Source of the DNA: Vibrio mimicus CAIM 602
GTDB taxonomy: Bacteria > Pseudomonadota > Gammaproteobacteria > Enterobacterales > Vibrionaceae
Reading direction: 5' to 3'
Length of the DNA stretch: 64,000 bases
Assembly (NCBI RefSeq): GCF_000338875.1
Contig: NZ_AOMO01000044.1
Location: 62,001 to 126,000, forward strand
The notes under the pieces were generated by a model. The model searched no databases and had not been told where the DNA came from. It saw nothing but the letters and a program-made list of their open reading frames with translations. How positions within the stretch are numbered: the first letter of the stretch is position 1; each line of letters begins with the position of its first letter. This document shows positions 34,416 through 44,006 of this stretch, one piece after another. Both the position numbers and the translations under genes were made by a program.

Positions 34416-35765
34416 TTGCAATTACAAAATCAAATCTTGTGCCTCGGGAAAGAGGTGTTGCTACTGAGTAAGGATGCTTCATATCGAGTTATCGAGCACA
34501 TTGAATCGCTGCCATCTACGTACGGAGGGCTACTGATCATTGCGAGCTCCCCGGATCAAGATGAACTCTTACAAGCTCTACACCACACTCGTCAATATTG
34601 GTCATGGTTAATTAAAGTTGAAGAAGAGAGCCCGTTAAGCGGCTTACTCAGCGATGGTGTATGGGAAGAGGAAACCTCACTCAGTGAGTGGCATGAATTG
34701 CAGCGTCGGTTAGCGCTTTTCCATGAACCGAATGATTGCGACCCTTTACTCGGTTGGTTGGGGTTAATGCCAAATCGAAAATTGATCCCACTGCGTGATA
34801 GTCGCGATCCTAACCTCTATCGCTACCCACTGCTAGACGCCATTCTCCCAGAATTAGATTCCCCCACACGTTTTTTGGCCGCTGAAGCGAATCGCGGTTT
34901 GCTGAGTACTGAACAGCTTGTGGATCGTATTCGGTTGTGCCCAAGTTGCCATAGTGGGCACTTAAACTATGTCGAAGTATGTCCCTCTTGTCGGCATATC
35001 GATATTCGAGAAAAAGTGTCACTGCACTGTTTCACCTGCGGTCATGTCGGTGAACAACACCATTTTACCCGTGGTGGACGATTACAGTGTCCCAAATGTT
35101 TGACTCAGTTGCGCCATATTGGCGTGGATTACGATCGCCCGTTGGAAACACATGAATGTAACCATTGTCACCACGCGTTTGTGGAAGCAGAAACGGGGGT
35201 GAATTGTCTTTCTTGTGAAGCATCCAGCCAAGTTGAGCAGTTAGTTATCCGTAAAATTTTAACCTACACCCTTGGTGAACAAGGGGAAGAGGTGTTGAGA
35301 TTTGGTCGTCAATTGGCAGCTCCTGAGCTGTCGCTCAATGGAAAAGTCGACAAATCGTATTTTATGAGTCTTTTGGTGTGGTTGAACAAATTGGCACAAC
35401 GCCATGATGAACAGCATTTGATTTTGGCGCTGCATATTCCAACGTTTGAGGAATACCTTAAAACGTTTGGCGAGGCGAAAACCTTTTCCCTGACTGAACA
35501 GCTAACGGAACGTCTCAACGGCATGTTCCGTGAGACAGATGTCTGCTGCCAGTACCATCATGATCTGATTTTAGTGCTGATGCCGAAAGCCAGTTTGGAA
35601 CATCTGGATGTGTTGAAAGGCAAAATTGAGGATATGAGCCGTTTGGTGGAAAGTGATCAGTTTACGCTGGATGTTTTTGCGTGGATGCTGCCGGATCCTA
35701 GTTTGACTGAGGATGGTAGCGAGTGGATTCAGCAACAGGTTAGCAATATCTATGTGGCCGGATAG
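34416..35765 (+). CDS. Multi-zinc-ribbon protein with degenerate GGDEF-like C-terminus (TackOD1-like)
   Basis: A 449-residue cytoplasmic protein, first of three genes. Residues 1-165 look like a receiver-type or TackOD1 N-terminal region. Residues 175-267 hold six CxxC pairs (175-178, 189-192, 205-208, 225-228, 248-251, 264-267), enough for three zinc ribbons. Residues 300-449 resemble a diguanylate cyclase fold, but the GGDEF signature is absent (the place reads YHHDLILVLM), so it cannot make c-di-GMP. Translation starts at TTG 34416 with GGGGAA 5 bases ahead. It overlaps the glycosyltransferase start by 14 bases. A regulatory role for the synthase is my inference. Confidence 0.75.
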   Translation: MQLQNQILCLGKEVLLLSKDASYRVIEHIESLPSTYGGLLIIASSPDQDELLQALHHTRQYWSWLIKVEEESPLSGLLSDGVWEEETSLSEWHELQRRLALFHEPNDCDPLLGWLGLMPNRKLIPLRDSRDPNLYRYPLLDAILPELDSPTRFLAAEANRGLLSTEQLVDRIRLCPSCHSGHLNYVEVCPSCRHIDIREKVSLHCFTCGHVGEQHHFTRGGRLQCPKCLTQLRHIGVDYDRPLETHECNHCHHAFVEAETGVNCLSCEASSQVEQLVIRKILTYTLGEQGEEVLRFGRQLAAPELSLNGKVDKSYFMSLLVWLNKLAQRHDEQHLILALHIPTFEEYLKTFGEAKTFSLTEQLTERLNGMFRETDVCCQYHHDLILVLMPKASLEHLDVLKGKIEDMSRLVESDQFTLDVFAWMLPDPSLTEDGSEWIQQQVSNIYVAG

Positions 35766-37068
35766 TTTCTACGTACTTGATCAACTGGTGCTGTCGTTAG
35801 CTCGCAATCAGGAACTTTGGTTAGTCGTTTTCCCAATGATGATTGCGATCGAACTGCCGCTCTACCTGTTGGTTTTGACGGGAATTTTTCGCTGGGCGTA
35901 CTACCAAGAGCCAGAAGGGTTGCCACATTACCCTTCAATCAGCTTTGTGATTACTTGCTACGGCGAAGGGGATGCCATTGAGATCACCATAGATACCTTG
36001 GCAGAACAGATTTATCCGGGACAGATTGAAATTCTGGCCGTGGTGGATGGGGCGAAACAAAACGCCGACACCTATCAGGCGGCAATGAAAGGGATGCGTA
36101 AGCACCAAGGGAAGCCGAACCGGACTGTACGTGTGATCCCGAAATGGCAGCGAGGTGGGCGGGTTTCTACCTTGAATGCTGGACTTTCTGAAGCGAAAGG
36201 GGAGTTTGTGATTAACGTCGATGGTGACACTTCTTTCGATAACGACATGGCAATGCGCATGATGCAGCAGTTTACTGACCCGAATGTGATTGCCAGTGGT
36301 GGCGCTTTACGGGTACGTAACTGGAGCACCAACTTGCTCACTCGAATGCAAGCTTTGGAATACATGCTCTCCATGCAGGCAGGTAAAACCGGCATGGCTA
36401 AGTGGGGTGTGTTAAACAATATATCGGGTGCATTTGGGGCATTCCGTAAGCCTATTTTGAAACAGGTCGGCGGTTGGGACACCCATACGGCAGAAGATTT
36501 GGATTTGACCATGCGCTTAAAACAGTACAAGCGGCGCTATAAAAACACTCGGCTTGCGTTTGCCCCACACGCTGTTGGGCATACCGATGTGCCGGATACT
36601 CTTAAGGGCTTGATCATGCAGCGTTTACGCTGGGATGGCGACTTGCTATTTCTGTTTTTGCGTAAGCACCGCCAAGGGTTAACTCCGAAACTGCTTGGTT
36701 GGGGGAACTTCATTTTCACCCTGACTTACGGTGTATTGCAGAATGTCTTACTGCCATTGATGGTGATTATCTTCATGACCTTTTTGGTGTGGAGTTATCC
36801 ATGGGTTTTCGTCAGCTCGCTAATGATGCTGCTGTACGGCATCTATCTCTTTATCGTTGTACTATTTTTTATTGTCTACATCGGCTTGGTTTCTGAACGC
36901 GCGAAGGAAGATCTTCGCATGGCGGTTTGGCTTCCGCTTTACCCCATCTATCAGTTTTTTATGCGCTTAATTACAGCGTTCTCTATGGTGAACGAGGTTG
37001 TGCGCCGCAGTCATGAGGAATCCAGTATGGCTCCTTGGTGGGTGCTAAAACGAGGAAAACGTTTTTAA
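35752..37068 (+). CDS. Processive family 2 glycosyltransferase, membrane-bound
   Basis: A 438-residue inner-membrane synthase. One helix lies near residues 22-45, then the cytosolic GT2 domain with D99 in VVDG, DGD at 157-159, the acceptor-site TAED at 246-249, and QRLRW at 290-294. The QxxRW motif marks processive synthases such as those for cellulose, hyaluronan or poly-N-acetylglucosamine. Three or four C-terminal helices (about 318-385) would form the channel. No PilZ domain is present. The start at 35752 overlaps the previous gene by 14 bases, implying coupling; an in-frame ATG at 35713 is possible. The HlyD-like gene follows after 2 bases. The polymer made is unknown. Confidence 0.85.
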   Translation: MWPDSFYVLDQLVLSLARNQELWLVVFPMMIAIELPLYLLVLTGIFRWAYYQEPEGLPHYPSISFVITCYGEGDAIEITIDTLAEQIYPGQIEILAVVDGAKQNADTYQAAMKGMRKHQGKPNRTVRVIPKWQRGGRVSTLNAGLSEAKGEFVINVDGDTSFDNDMAMRMMQQFTDPNVIASGGALRVRNWSTNLLTRMQALEYMLSMQAGKTGMAKWGVLNNISGAFGAFRKPILKQVGGWDTHTAEDLDLTMRLKQYKRRYKNTRLAFAPHAVGHTDVPDTLKGLIMQRLRWDGDLLFLFLRKHRQGLTPKLLGWGNFIFTLTYGVLQNVLLPLMVIIFMTFLVWSYPWVFVSSLMMLLYGIYLFIVVLFFIVYIGLVSERAKEDLRMAVWLPLYPIYQFFMRLITAFSMVNEVVRRSHEESSMAPWWVLKRGKRF

Positions 37069-37070
37069 TT

Positions 37071-38105
37071 ATGAAAGTGAAATTTCATCTGGATAAACAG
37101 CATCAGCCACAATCAGAGCGTGGCATGAAAGTGATGTATGGTCAGGCCAAACGTGGCGGATATCGACTGCGCTGGTATCTGATTCTGGCGTTAGTGATTA
37201 GCCCATTGCTCGCGATGGGTTATTACCTCTACCGAGATAAAGTTTTGGTGATTGCACCAGCGATTGTGACATCGGATCCCGTGGTGATTAAAGCTGCAGA
37301 GGAGGGCATTGTCGGGTCACTTAATCTGGTAACTGGCCAGTCCGTCACTGAACAGCAAGCTCTGTTTGAGATAGTCAACGATGCGTTAAGTGGTGAGTTA
37401 GATTTCATCCGTCAGGAAATTGCTCAATTGAATGTGAATCAAGAGGAGAGTTTTGATTACCACACGTTGACGATCGAAAATGCGCAGAAAAATGCGGATC
37501 AAATTCAGCAGATCCGTAAACGTTATGAGTTTTATAAAGCGAAAGGGCAAGTTTCTGATGTGGACTACGCGGCAATAATTAACCTTGCTTACAGTGCACA
37601 GAATGAGCTAAATAGTCGGCATATCGCTCTTAATGATGCCCAAAACAACTACCAAGAACGTCGACTTGCAGGCCCGATTAGCCAGGCAAGAAGATCGCTA
37701 ATGAAAGAACTGGTGGTTAAACAGACACAACTGGATCAATTGAATGTTCGAAGTCCTTACGATGGACGTGTCGTTGATATTCCTGTGGTCGAGGGACAGC
37801 AGGTCGAAAAAGGTGATCCAGTCATAGTGATTGCAAAAAATGTTATGCCTCACGTTACGGCTTATCTCAACCCTAAATACTTGGATATTGCGCAGTTTGG
37901 GAATAAGGCAAAGGTAAAGTTCCCCGATGGAAAAACTTACTCAGCTACCGTTTCGCAAGCGGTGGAGATAGTAAGTAAATTACCCACTCAGCTCACTAAA
38001 CCTTTTGAAGGTCAGCCGGCGTATATGAAAGTGACTCTCGCATTTGACGAGGAAGTAGGACAAAACCGCTGGATAGAAGGGATGACGGTGGAAGTGAAGT
38101 TCTAA
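37071..38105 (+). CDS. HlyD-family periplasmic adaptor protein
   Basis: A 344-residue membrane fusion protein: short cytosolic N-terminus, a single helix at about residues 35-54, a biotinyl-lipoyl-like half motif (VKAAEEGIVGSL), a coiled-coil hairpin of about 100 residues, the second half motif (LNVRSPYDGRVVDIPVVEGQQV) and a beta-barrel domain. Similar adaptors accompany alginate (Alg44) and other synthase-dependent polymers, bridging the periplasm. It starts 2 bases after the glycosyltransferase stop and ends the operon, before a strong terminator. No outer-membrane channel gene is adjacent, so a shared porin would be needed. Confidence 0.85.
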   Translation: MKVKFHLDKQHQPQSERGMKVMYGQAKRGGYRLRWYLILALVISPLLAMGYYLYRDKVLVIAPAIVTSDPVVIKAAEEGIVGSLNLVTGQSVTEQQALFEIVNDALSGELDFIRQEIAQLNVNQEESFDYHTLTIENAQKNADQIQQIRKRYEFYKAKGQVSDVDYAAIINLAYSAQNELNSRHIALNDAQNNYQERRLAGPISQARRSLMKELVVKQTQLDQLNVRSPYDGRVVDIPVVEGQQVEKGDPVIVIAKNVMPHVTAYLNPKYLDIAQFGNKAKVKFPDGKTYSATVSQAVEIVSKLPTQLTKPFEGQPAYMKVTLAFDEEVGQNRWIEGMTVEVKF

Positions 38106-38133
38106 GCCATCGGAATCCAGAACTCAGAAGTAA

Positions 38134-38168
38134 AAAGCCCCTCAATTGATAGAGGGGCTTTGTTTTTT
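38134..38168. terminator. Bidirectional terminator between HlyD-like gene and glpC
   Basis: AAAGCCCCTC pairs perfectly with GAGGGGCTTT around 8 bases. GTTTTTT follows on the plus strand, and the A-rich left flank gives T residues on the minus strand. Confidence 0.9.
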
Positions 38169-38189
38169 ATGCCTGATGTGAGGCAAGTA

Positions 38190-39419
38190 TTACTCCGTCA
38201 GTGCCATTGCCAGTAGGCTTATCGGGTGAATGGTTTCTAAATGCGCATTCTCTTCAATTTGCCACTTACAGGTTTCGCAATCCGTCACTGCATAATCAGC
38301 ATCTGAGGTTTGAATCGCATCAAACAGATGTGAGCCAATTTTTTTGGAAACGTCGTAGTTTTCTTCTTTGAACCCGTAGGTTCCTGCTAGTCCGCAGCAT
38401 TCACTGTCGAGCACCACTAGCTCTAATCCGGGGATCATTTTCAACAGTTCAATCGTAAACATCACATTACCACTGCGTTCTAAGTGGCAAGGCGTGTGGT
38501 AAACCACTTTTTTACGAACTGGCTGCATTTTCGGTGCGTTGCCACTCATAAATTCTTTGAGCAGAAAACGAGTAACGTAATGAATTTGATCCACCACTTG
38601 GCTGTTATCCACTCCCAGCACATGCGGGTATTCTTGCTGCAACGTGAATGAACAGGTGGAAGAGGTGGAAAGTACCGGTGCGTGGTAATCATTCACCATT
38701 ACCTCGAGGTGTTTGACGTTGTGCAGAGCATTGTTACGTGCTTTGTTATGAAAACCATTGGCGATCAACGGCACACCACAACACTTTTCGCTATCGAGCA
38801 AACGCACGCCAATGTTCATCGCATTCATCACTCGGACAAAGTCTTTGCCCAGTTGCGGATGGTTGTAGTTCACGTAGCAACCATGGAAATAAGCGACTTG
38901 TCTTTGGTATAGCGGCTGGCTGGTACAGTTTTGTTTAAACCAGCGACGGAAGGTGCCGTGGGAATATTTGGGCAAGGTTTTATGGTCGTGCACGCCAATG
39001 GTTTTGTGCATCAGTTTCTTCACCAACGGCAACGAGGTTGCGGCGTTGACTAAAGGTGCGAAGGGCGTGGCGAGCGAGCCAAACAGATCGGTATGGCTGA
39101 GCACAAAATCGCGCACCAATTTAGGGTTGAGCGGTTTCTTACCATATTTACCACGCGCGACAGCGATCATATCGCCAATTTTTACTCCTGAAGGGCAGGC
39201 GGTTTCACAGCGTTTGCAGTTGGTACAAAGCTTGAGTGCATCATCATAGTATTCCGCACTTTTAATGCGTAAGCGTTCACCATCTGGGCCACACTGTTTT
39301 GGTCCCGGATAGTTGGGATTGGCTTTAGCTACAGGGCAATAAACAGTGCACACCGTGCATTTGATGCATTGGTCAAAGGTGGTGTTTTGGGGCGCAGAGC
39401 GAACAAAAGCATGATTCAT
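38190..39419 (-). CDS. glpC: Anaerobic glycerol-3-phosphate dehydrogenase subunit C
   Basis: The 409-residue GlpC anchors the GlpAB dimer and passes electrons to menaquinone. The N-terminal part has two 4Fe-4S motifs, CIKCTVCTVYCP and CTNCKRCETACP; the C-terminal part has two CCG-type (heterodisulfide reductase-like) repeats, seen as EKCCGVPL and SECCGLAG. It is the last gene of glpA-glpB-glpC and overlaps glpB by 4 bases, showing translational coupling. It converges on the preceding operon at a shared terminator. Confidence 0.94.
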   Translation of the reverse strand: MNHAFVRSAPQNTTFDQCIKCTVCTVYCPVAKANPNYPGPKQCGPDGERLRIKSAEYYDDALKLCTNCKRCETACPSGVKIGDMIAVARGKYGKKPLNPKLVRDFVLSHTDLFGSLATPFAPLVNAATSLPLVKKLMHKTIGVHDHKTLPKYSHGTFRRWFKQNCTSQPLYQRQVAYFHGCYVNYNHPQLGKDFVRVMNAMNIGVRLLDSEKCCGVPLIANGFHNKARNNALHNVKHLEVMVNDYHAPVLSTSSTCSFTLQQEYPHVLGVDNSQVVDQIHYVTRFLLKEFMSGNAPKMQPVRKKVVYHTPCHLERSGNVMFTIELLKMIPGLELVVLDSECCGLAGTYGFKEENYDVSKKIGSHLFDAIQTSDADYAVTDCETCKWQIEENAHLETIHPISLLAMALTE

Positions 39420-40726
39420 AGCAGCACCTCCTGTTGTTGTGTTTGTACATGAGTTGCCAGAATGTGTTCTACGCAGTGATAAGCGGTTGCAATGGCAACA
39501 CCACCTCCACAGCCTTCAAATACCGGGTCATAACCACTTAACATGGCACCACAACACCAGAGATTTTCAATGGTTTTTCCTTGCCGTGAAGGATGTAGAT
39601 TGGCATCCGTAGTGACGCCGAAAGTCATAAACGGGTGAGATTGCGCCGCGATAAATTGGGCATGTCGCCACTGAGCACGGTCAGGGTTTTGTTGCACGTC
39701 CAGCCCAAATATTGGCTCTTGAATGGCGTGTTGTGAGGCTTGCAAACCTTGGCTGAAGTAACTGCCTGTCGCCATTACATAGTGTTCGGCACTGATTGGG
39801 AAATCGCGCAGATTTTGGGTATGAATTGCGGTAAGGCGAGTGCCTGCAAAATCGCCACCGATGACTTTGTCACCCTTGAGTTGCACACCTCCCCCTTGAA
39901 TAAAGCTGCGATGCAGTGCTTCTTCAATGCGGATCCCGAGCAGAGATGGGGGCATGGTCGGCACTTCATGAAAGCGTAGTTGAGTCACTTGCTGGAGCTT
40001 GGTCATCAAATGCAAACCATCACCGTTGCCCATGATGGCCGGCATGATCACCAAATCTTCAGGGCGAGCGACGCGCATCAGTTGATCGCATAAAGCATTC
40101 CACGCCGGTTCTTGGCGCAGTAAGCGAGCAATATCAATCGAGCGCAGCTCATTCGGGTTGCGTCTGAATCCCTCAAAACCGGGGATCGATACACTAGCCG
40201 AAAGCATAGGGATATGCGCTAATTCTGGGCGCTGAGCGAGGTTGTCACGCAGCATGGTGGGCTGAAAATCACGATAGCCGTCAATAGCAATGATGACGAT
40301 ACGAGAGAAGTCGGCATGGCCGCGATAAGGGTAAACAAAAGGCTGTGATAACCAAGTATTCTTGAGCGTACCAATAGGGGTAATTCGCCAGTGGTTTGCG
40401 CCATCAGGCTCATGATGCAAAGGCACATGGGCACTGTCTAAAGTGCGTTTGAACCACATCAAACCTTTCTCGCTGTTTTTGCGTCCCACTTTGCTGTAGG
40501 GATGTTCTGGCGCTTGTTCTTGCAGGGTAGAGAACGCCTCAAGAGGCTGATTCACTGAGGTGCCATCTGGCAAGCGACCGAGTACATCAATGGAGCCAGA
40601 AGAAAAATGCAGCGCACTTTGCCCTTGGTTGATTAACACCACTTTTGTTCCAGCTTGCAGTGCGCGCAGAGCAGCACTGTATCCGGCAATTCCGCCACCG
40701 ATGACGGCCACATCATAGTGCATCAT
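39416..40726 (-). CDS. glpB: Anaerobic glycerol-3-phosphate dehydrogenase subunit B
   Basis: GlpB, 436 residues, is the FMN/FAD-containing second catalytic subunit. The dinucleotide-binding motif AVIGGGIAGYSAALRA is at the N-terminus, and a second cofactor segment, CCGAMLSGYDPVFEGCGGG, lies close to the C-terminus. It overlaps both glpA and glpC by 4 bases each. The complex oxidises sn-glycerol 3-phosphate to dihydroxyacetone phosphate when fumarate or similar acceptors are used. Confidence 0.94.
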   Translation of the reverse strand: MMHYDVAVIGGGIAGYSAALRALQAGTKVVLINQGQSALHFSSGSIDVLGRLPDGTSVNQPLEAFSTLQEQAPEHPYSKVGRKNSEKGLMWFKRTLDSAHVPLHHEPDGANHWRITPIGTLKNTWLSQPFVYPYRGHADFSRIVIIAIDGYRDFQPTMLRDNLAQRPELAHIPMLSASVSIPGFEGFRRNPNELRSIDIARLLRQEPAWNALCDQLMRVARPEDLVIMPAIMGNGDGLHLMTKLQQVTQLRFHEVPTMPPSLLGIRIEEALHRSFIQGGGVQLKGDKVIGGDFAGTRLTAIHTQNLRDFPISAEHYVMATGSYFSQGLQASQHAIQEPIFGLDVQQNPDRAQWRHAQFIAAQSHPFMTFGVTTDANLHPSRQGKTIENLWCCGAMLSGYDPVFEGCGGGVAIATAYHCVEHILATHVQTQQQEVLL

Positions 40727-42366
40727 TGTTGTTTCTCCGTGGCTGAGTCGAGGGAAGGTAAATCGCTTGCGCCGAGCAAGCCTTCATAAATCCAATAGCT
40801 AAATTCCGCTTCACGCAGGGCATCGCCCCAGAAAATTGGCTTGATGCCTTTCCAGCGCTCTTCCAGAAAATCAACCAGCAGGTGACTAGACTGGCAACCG
40901 GAAACTTGCGCGTATTCACTAAACAGACTGGCCGCGCGATAGCTGCACAGCTCGCCCTGACAAGGCCCCATTCCCAAACGAGTGCGGCGACGTAGGTCGA
41001 CTAAATTATTCACATCAAGCTGCTTGATGGCGTACTCAATTTCACCGGCGGTGACCATTTCACACTCACAAATGACAGCTTGGCTTTTGGCATCGTCCGA
41101 TAGAAAGCGAGTCGCGCGTTCACCGTGACGGTAAATGGCTGACTCATAAACTGGTTTGGCAATACTGGCGGTTTTTTTGAGCGTTTTTGGCGCTTCTTGA
41201 GAGCCCGGTAAAGGGCGTAAGTGGGTTTGGCAGATTTCGGTATTGCCCAATTTTTTTGCCACCAGATCGGTTGCCCATTCGGCCATCAAACGATAAGTCA
41301 TCAGTTTACCGCCAGTAATGGTGGTTAAGCCTTTCAAACCGTCACGCTGTTCATGATCCAGCAGCACAATACCGCGACTGATATTGCGGCCACTGCCATC
41401 GTCATTCACTGCAACCAGTGGGCGAACGCCCGCATAAGCCCGTAGTACACGAGTATTGGCCATGATAGGAGCGAGCTTGGCTCCTTCTTCGAGCAGAATA
41501 TCCACTTCACGTTCGGTGACATGCAGATTATCGATCTGGTCATAATCAATGTGCTCGGAAGTGGTGCCAATCAGCGAAATGGTATCGCCGGGAACCAAAA
41601 TGTCCGCATCGGATGGCCTACGGCAGCGGTTGATCACCAGATTGTTGATGCGGTAATCCAAGATCAGCAGCGAGCCTTTAGCAGGGAACATCTTGATATT
41701 GAGATCGGCGTATTCGCAGATATTCTGTCCCCAAATGCCCGCGGCATTAATCACTTGCTGCGCGAAAATATCGAACTTGGCGCCATTGCCTAAATGCTGG
41801 CAGTGCACGCCGAGCACGGTATCCCCTTCACGGATCAGTTGTGTGACGATAGTGCGATTGAAAATTCGCGCGCCATATTCTTTGGCATCCAGCACATTGG
41901 CCGCACACAGGCGAAAAGGATCGAGCGTGCCGTCAGGCACTTTCACCGCGCCAATCAAGGCAGGGTTGACATTCGGCTCAAGTAGCAAGGCTTCTTTAGG
42001 TGTTAAGCGCTGCGTTTCAATCCCTGCGTCACTGCAGGCATGAATAAACGATTCCTGAAAACCTAAGTCATCTTCTGGCAGGGTGATAAACAAACCATCG
42101 GTTGCTTCCACGCAGTGGCGTGCAATTGACTTAAGGATTCTATTTTCTCGAATACACTCGCGTGCTGATTCAGAATCAGTGACCGCGTAACGAGCGCCGG
42201 AATGAAGTAAACCGTGGTTACGGCCTGTGGTACCCGCAGCGATGTCATCTTTTTCGACTAAGATGCAACGTAACCCACGCAGAGCGCAGTCACGTAATAT
42301 GCCCGTTCCGGTTGCGCCGCCGCCAATAATGACGACGTCGGTTTCCATTCTTTGATAAGTCGTCAT
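40723..42366 (-). CDS. glpA: Anaerobic glycerol-3-phosphate dehydrogenase subunit A
   Basis: The main catalytic flavoprotein, 547 residues from the ATG at 42366. FAD motif IIGGGATGTGILRDCALRG lies at residues 13-31, followed by TTGRNHGLLHSGARY, typical of G3P dehydrogenases. The C-terminal domain binds a 2Fe-2S cluster through CECEMVTAGE and GPCQGELCS. I preferred this start over one 18 bases upstream because AAGG and GAG lie before it and it fits E. coli GlpA (542). It is divergent from glpF across a 650-base regulatory gap. Confidence 0.94.
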   Translation of the reverse strand: MTTYQRMETDVVIIGGGATGTGILRDCALRGLRCILVEKDDIAAGTTGRNHGLLHSGARYAVTDSESARECIRENRILKSIARHCVEATDGLFITLPEDDLGFQESFIHACSDAGIETQRLTPKEALLLEPNVNPALIGAVKVPDGTLDPFRLCAANVLDAKEYGARIFNRTIVTQLIREGDTVLGVHCQHLGNGAKFDIFAQQVINAAGIWGQNICEYADLNIKMFPAKGSLLILDYRINNLVINRCRRPSDADILVPGDTISLIGTTSEHIDYDQIDNLHVTEREVDILLEEGAKLAPIMANTRVLRAYAGVRPLVAVNDDGSGRNISRGIVLLDHEQRDGLKGLTTITGGKLMTYRLMAEWATDLVAKKLGNTEICQTHLRPLPGSQEAPKTLKKTASIAKPVYESAIYRHGERATRFLSDDAKSQAVICECEMVTAGEIEYAIKQLDVNNLVDLRRRTRLGMGPCQGELCSYRAASLFSEYAQVSGCQSSHLLVDFLEERWKGIKPIFWGDALREAEFSYWIYEGLLGASDLPSLDSATEKQQ

Positions 42367-43017
42367 GAGCTCAACCTTATGCAATCAAAATACGTACGAA
42401 TAGTGTGTCATTATTTTCATTTCATGTTCGGTATTTTGCTCACAAAAGCGCGAACGAGCATTTAAATGTTTTCGTTGCACTGTTATTCACCACATTGTTT
42501 AGATTTTAAGTGAATTAATTATTGATGATTAACATGATTTGCAACAATTCGTATACATGCCGAGTTCGTTTGAGCGATTGTGCTTTAAAAGAAGCGGCTC
42601 GAAAAAGCAGATGTTTAAGTGCTAGCGTACGTTAAATAAGGGATGTGCTGGCTATTTAGTGTTTGCTTAATGAAAGAAATTGCTCTGTATCGAGTCTTAT
42701 ATGAGGCGGTGAAAAGAATGCGTTGTTTAACAAAAAACGAATTTGTTAGTAACAAAATTGTGCTCGAACACTCATTAATTGCGGTCGTTTATTTTCGTGG
42801 TGAGTTTTTTGTGCCAGATTCACCGCGAACAGTTAAGTTGTTCATCCAATAACGACAATTAATTCTTGCTATCAGAGCCGACGGGTGTAGGCAGTAATCG
42901 CAGTATATACCATAAACACTAAGAATTTCAGCAAACACTGCTGCAAATCTGAGTGGAAATGGTGTGACTAGCGGATATACGGCTCTGGTCGTGACATAAC
43001 AAAAAAGGACTCTGACT
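42367..43017. promoter_or_regulatory. Divergent glpA/glpF regulatory region
   Basis: No convincing gene lies in these 651 bases. Several half-sites resembling the GlpR operator (ATGTTCG / CGAACAT) occur: ATGTTCG near 42425, GCGAACGAGCAT near 42450, and GCTCGAACACTCA near 42764. Control by glycerol 3-phosphate through GlpR would be expected for both operons. The operators are inferred, and none is a perfect palindrome. A 69-codon frame at 42643-42852 is probably untranslated leader. Confidence 0.4.
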
Positions 43018-43872
43018 ATGAACCAAACAAAGCAACATACTCTGCTCGGGCAGTGTATCGCCGAGTTTATCGGTACGGGATTACTGATTTTCTTTGGCGT
43101 AGGCTGTGTGGCAGCGCTTGTTTTAGCGGGGGCTCAATTCGGACAATGGGAAATCAGTATCGTCTGGGGCTTCGGTGTATCTATTGCTATCTACTGTACG
43201 GCTGGGGTTTCTGGTGCGCACATTAACCCGGCGGTGACCATCGCACTGGCGGCTTTCCATGGGTTTGATAAAGCAAAAGTGCTTCCTTACATCATTTCGC
43301 AACTGGCAGGCGCGTTTTGCTCTGCTGCTCTGGTTTACAGCTTGTACAGTAATCTCTTTATCGATTATGAAATCGCCCACAATTTTGTACGTAGCAGCCA
43401 AGAAGCATTAGCAACGGCAGGGATTTTCTCAACCTATCCACATGCTTCGATTTCCTTTATGGGCGCAATGGCGGTGGAGTTCACTATTACTGCGGTATTG
43501 ATGTTCGCAATTTTAGCCTTAGGTGATGAGAACAATGGCGCGCACCGCAATGCGATGAACCCGCTGTTGATCGGTATTTTGATTGCAGTCATCGGCGGCT
43601 CATTAGGTCCATTGACTGGCTTTGCAATGAACCCTGCGCGTGACTTTGGTCCTAAGCTGTTTGCTTACCTAGCGGGATGGGAGCAGGCATTGACTGGCGC
43701 GAAAGAGATCCCTTACTTCATCGTACCGATTGTTGCGCCAATTCTCGGTGCTTGCTTTGGTGCGTGGGCATACCCGAAATTTATCGCCGCTTATCTGCCA
43801 AAAACGGGAACGGGTTGCACCATTCCAAATCAATGCGACACCGCAGAAGAGAACGAAGAAGCCCGCGCATAG
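43018..43872 (+). CDS. glpF: Glycerol uptake facilitator
   Basis: An aquaglyceroporin of 284 residues with six membrane helices. The two pore motifs are NPA in AHINPAVT (near residue 70) and NPAR in FAMNPARDFGP (near 205), and the Arg after the second is the selectivity-filter residue. It lets glycerol diffuse into the cell for phosphorylation by GlpK. GGACTC precedes the ATG. glpK follows in the same direction after 134 bases, and the two are normally one transcript. Length is normal. Confidence 0.95.
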   Translation: MNQTKQHTLLGQCIAEFIGTGLLIFFGVGCVAALVLAGAQFGQWEISIVWGFGVSIAIYCTAGVSGAHINPAVTIALAAFHGFDKAKVLPYIISQLAGAFCSAALVYSLYSNLFIDYEIAHNFVRSSQEALATAGIFSTYPHASISFMGAMAVEFTITAVLMFAILALGDENNGAHRNAMNPLLIGILIAVIGGSLGPLTGFAMNPARDFGPKLFAYLAGWEQALTGAKEIPYFIVPIVAPILGACFGAWAYPKFIAAYLPKTGTGCTIPNQCDTAEENEEARA

Positions 43873-44006
43873 CCGGTATAAACTTAACGAATCAAACATC
43901 AAAAGTAAGAATATGAATACTCAAATGACTTGGTGTTGTTATCGACCTTGTTACAACATCAAGTAAGAAGAGTAAGACAAGAACGTGAAACCATAAGGAA
44001 TAGAAC

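Noticed and set aside
39740..40022. Frames opposite glpB on the plus strand
   Set aside because: They are fully covered by glpB, whose overlaps with glpA and glpC and whose cofactor motifs leave no doubt.
42643..42852. 69-codon frame upstream of glpF
   Set aside because: It sits in the regulatory gap, has no good ribosome site, and its composition is that of intergenic sequence; more likely the glpF leader.
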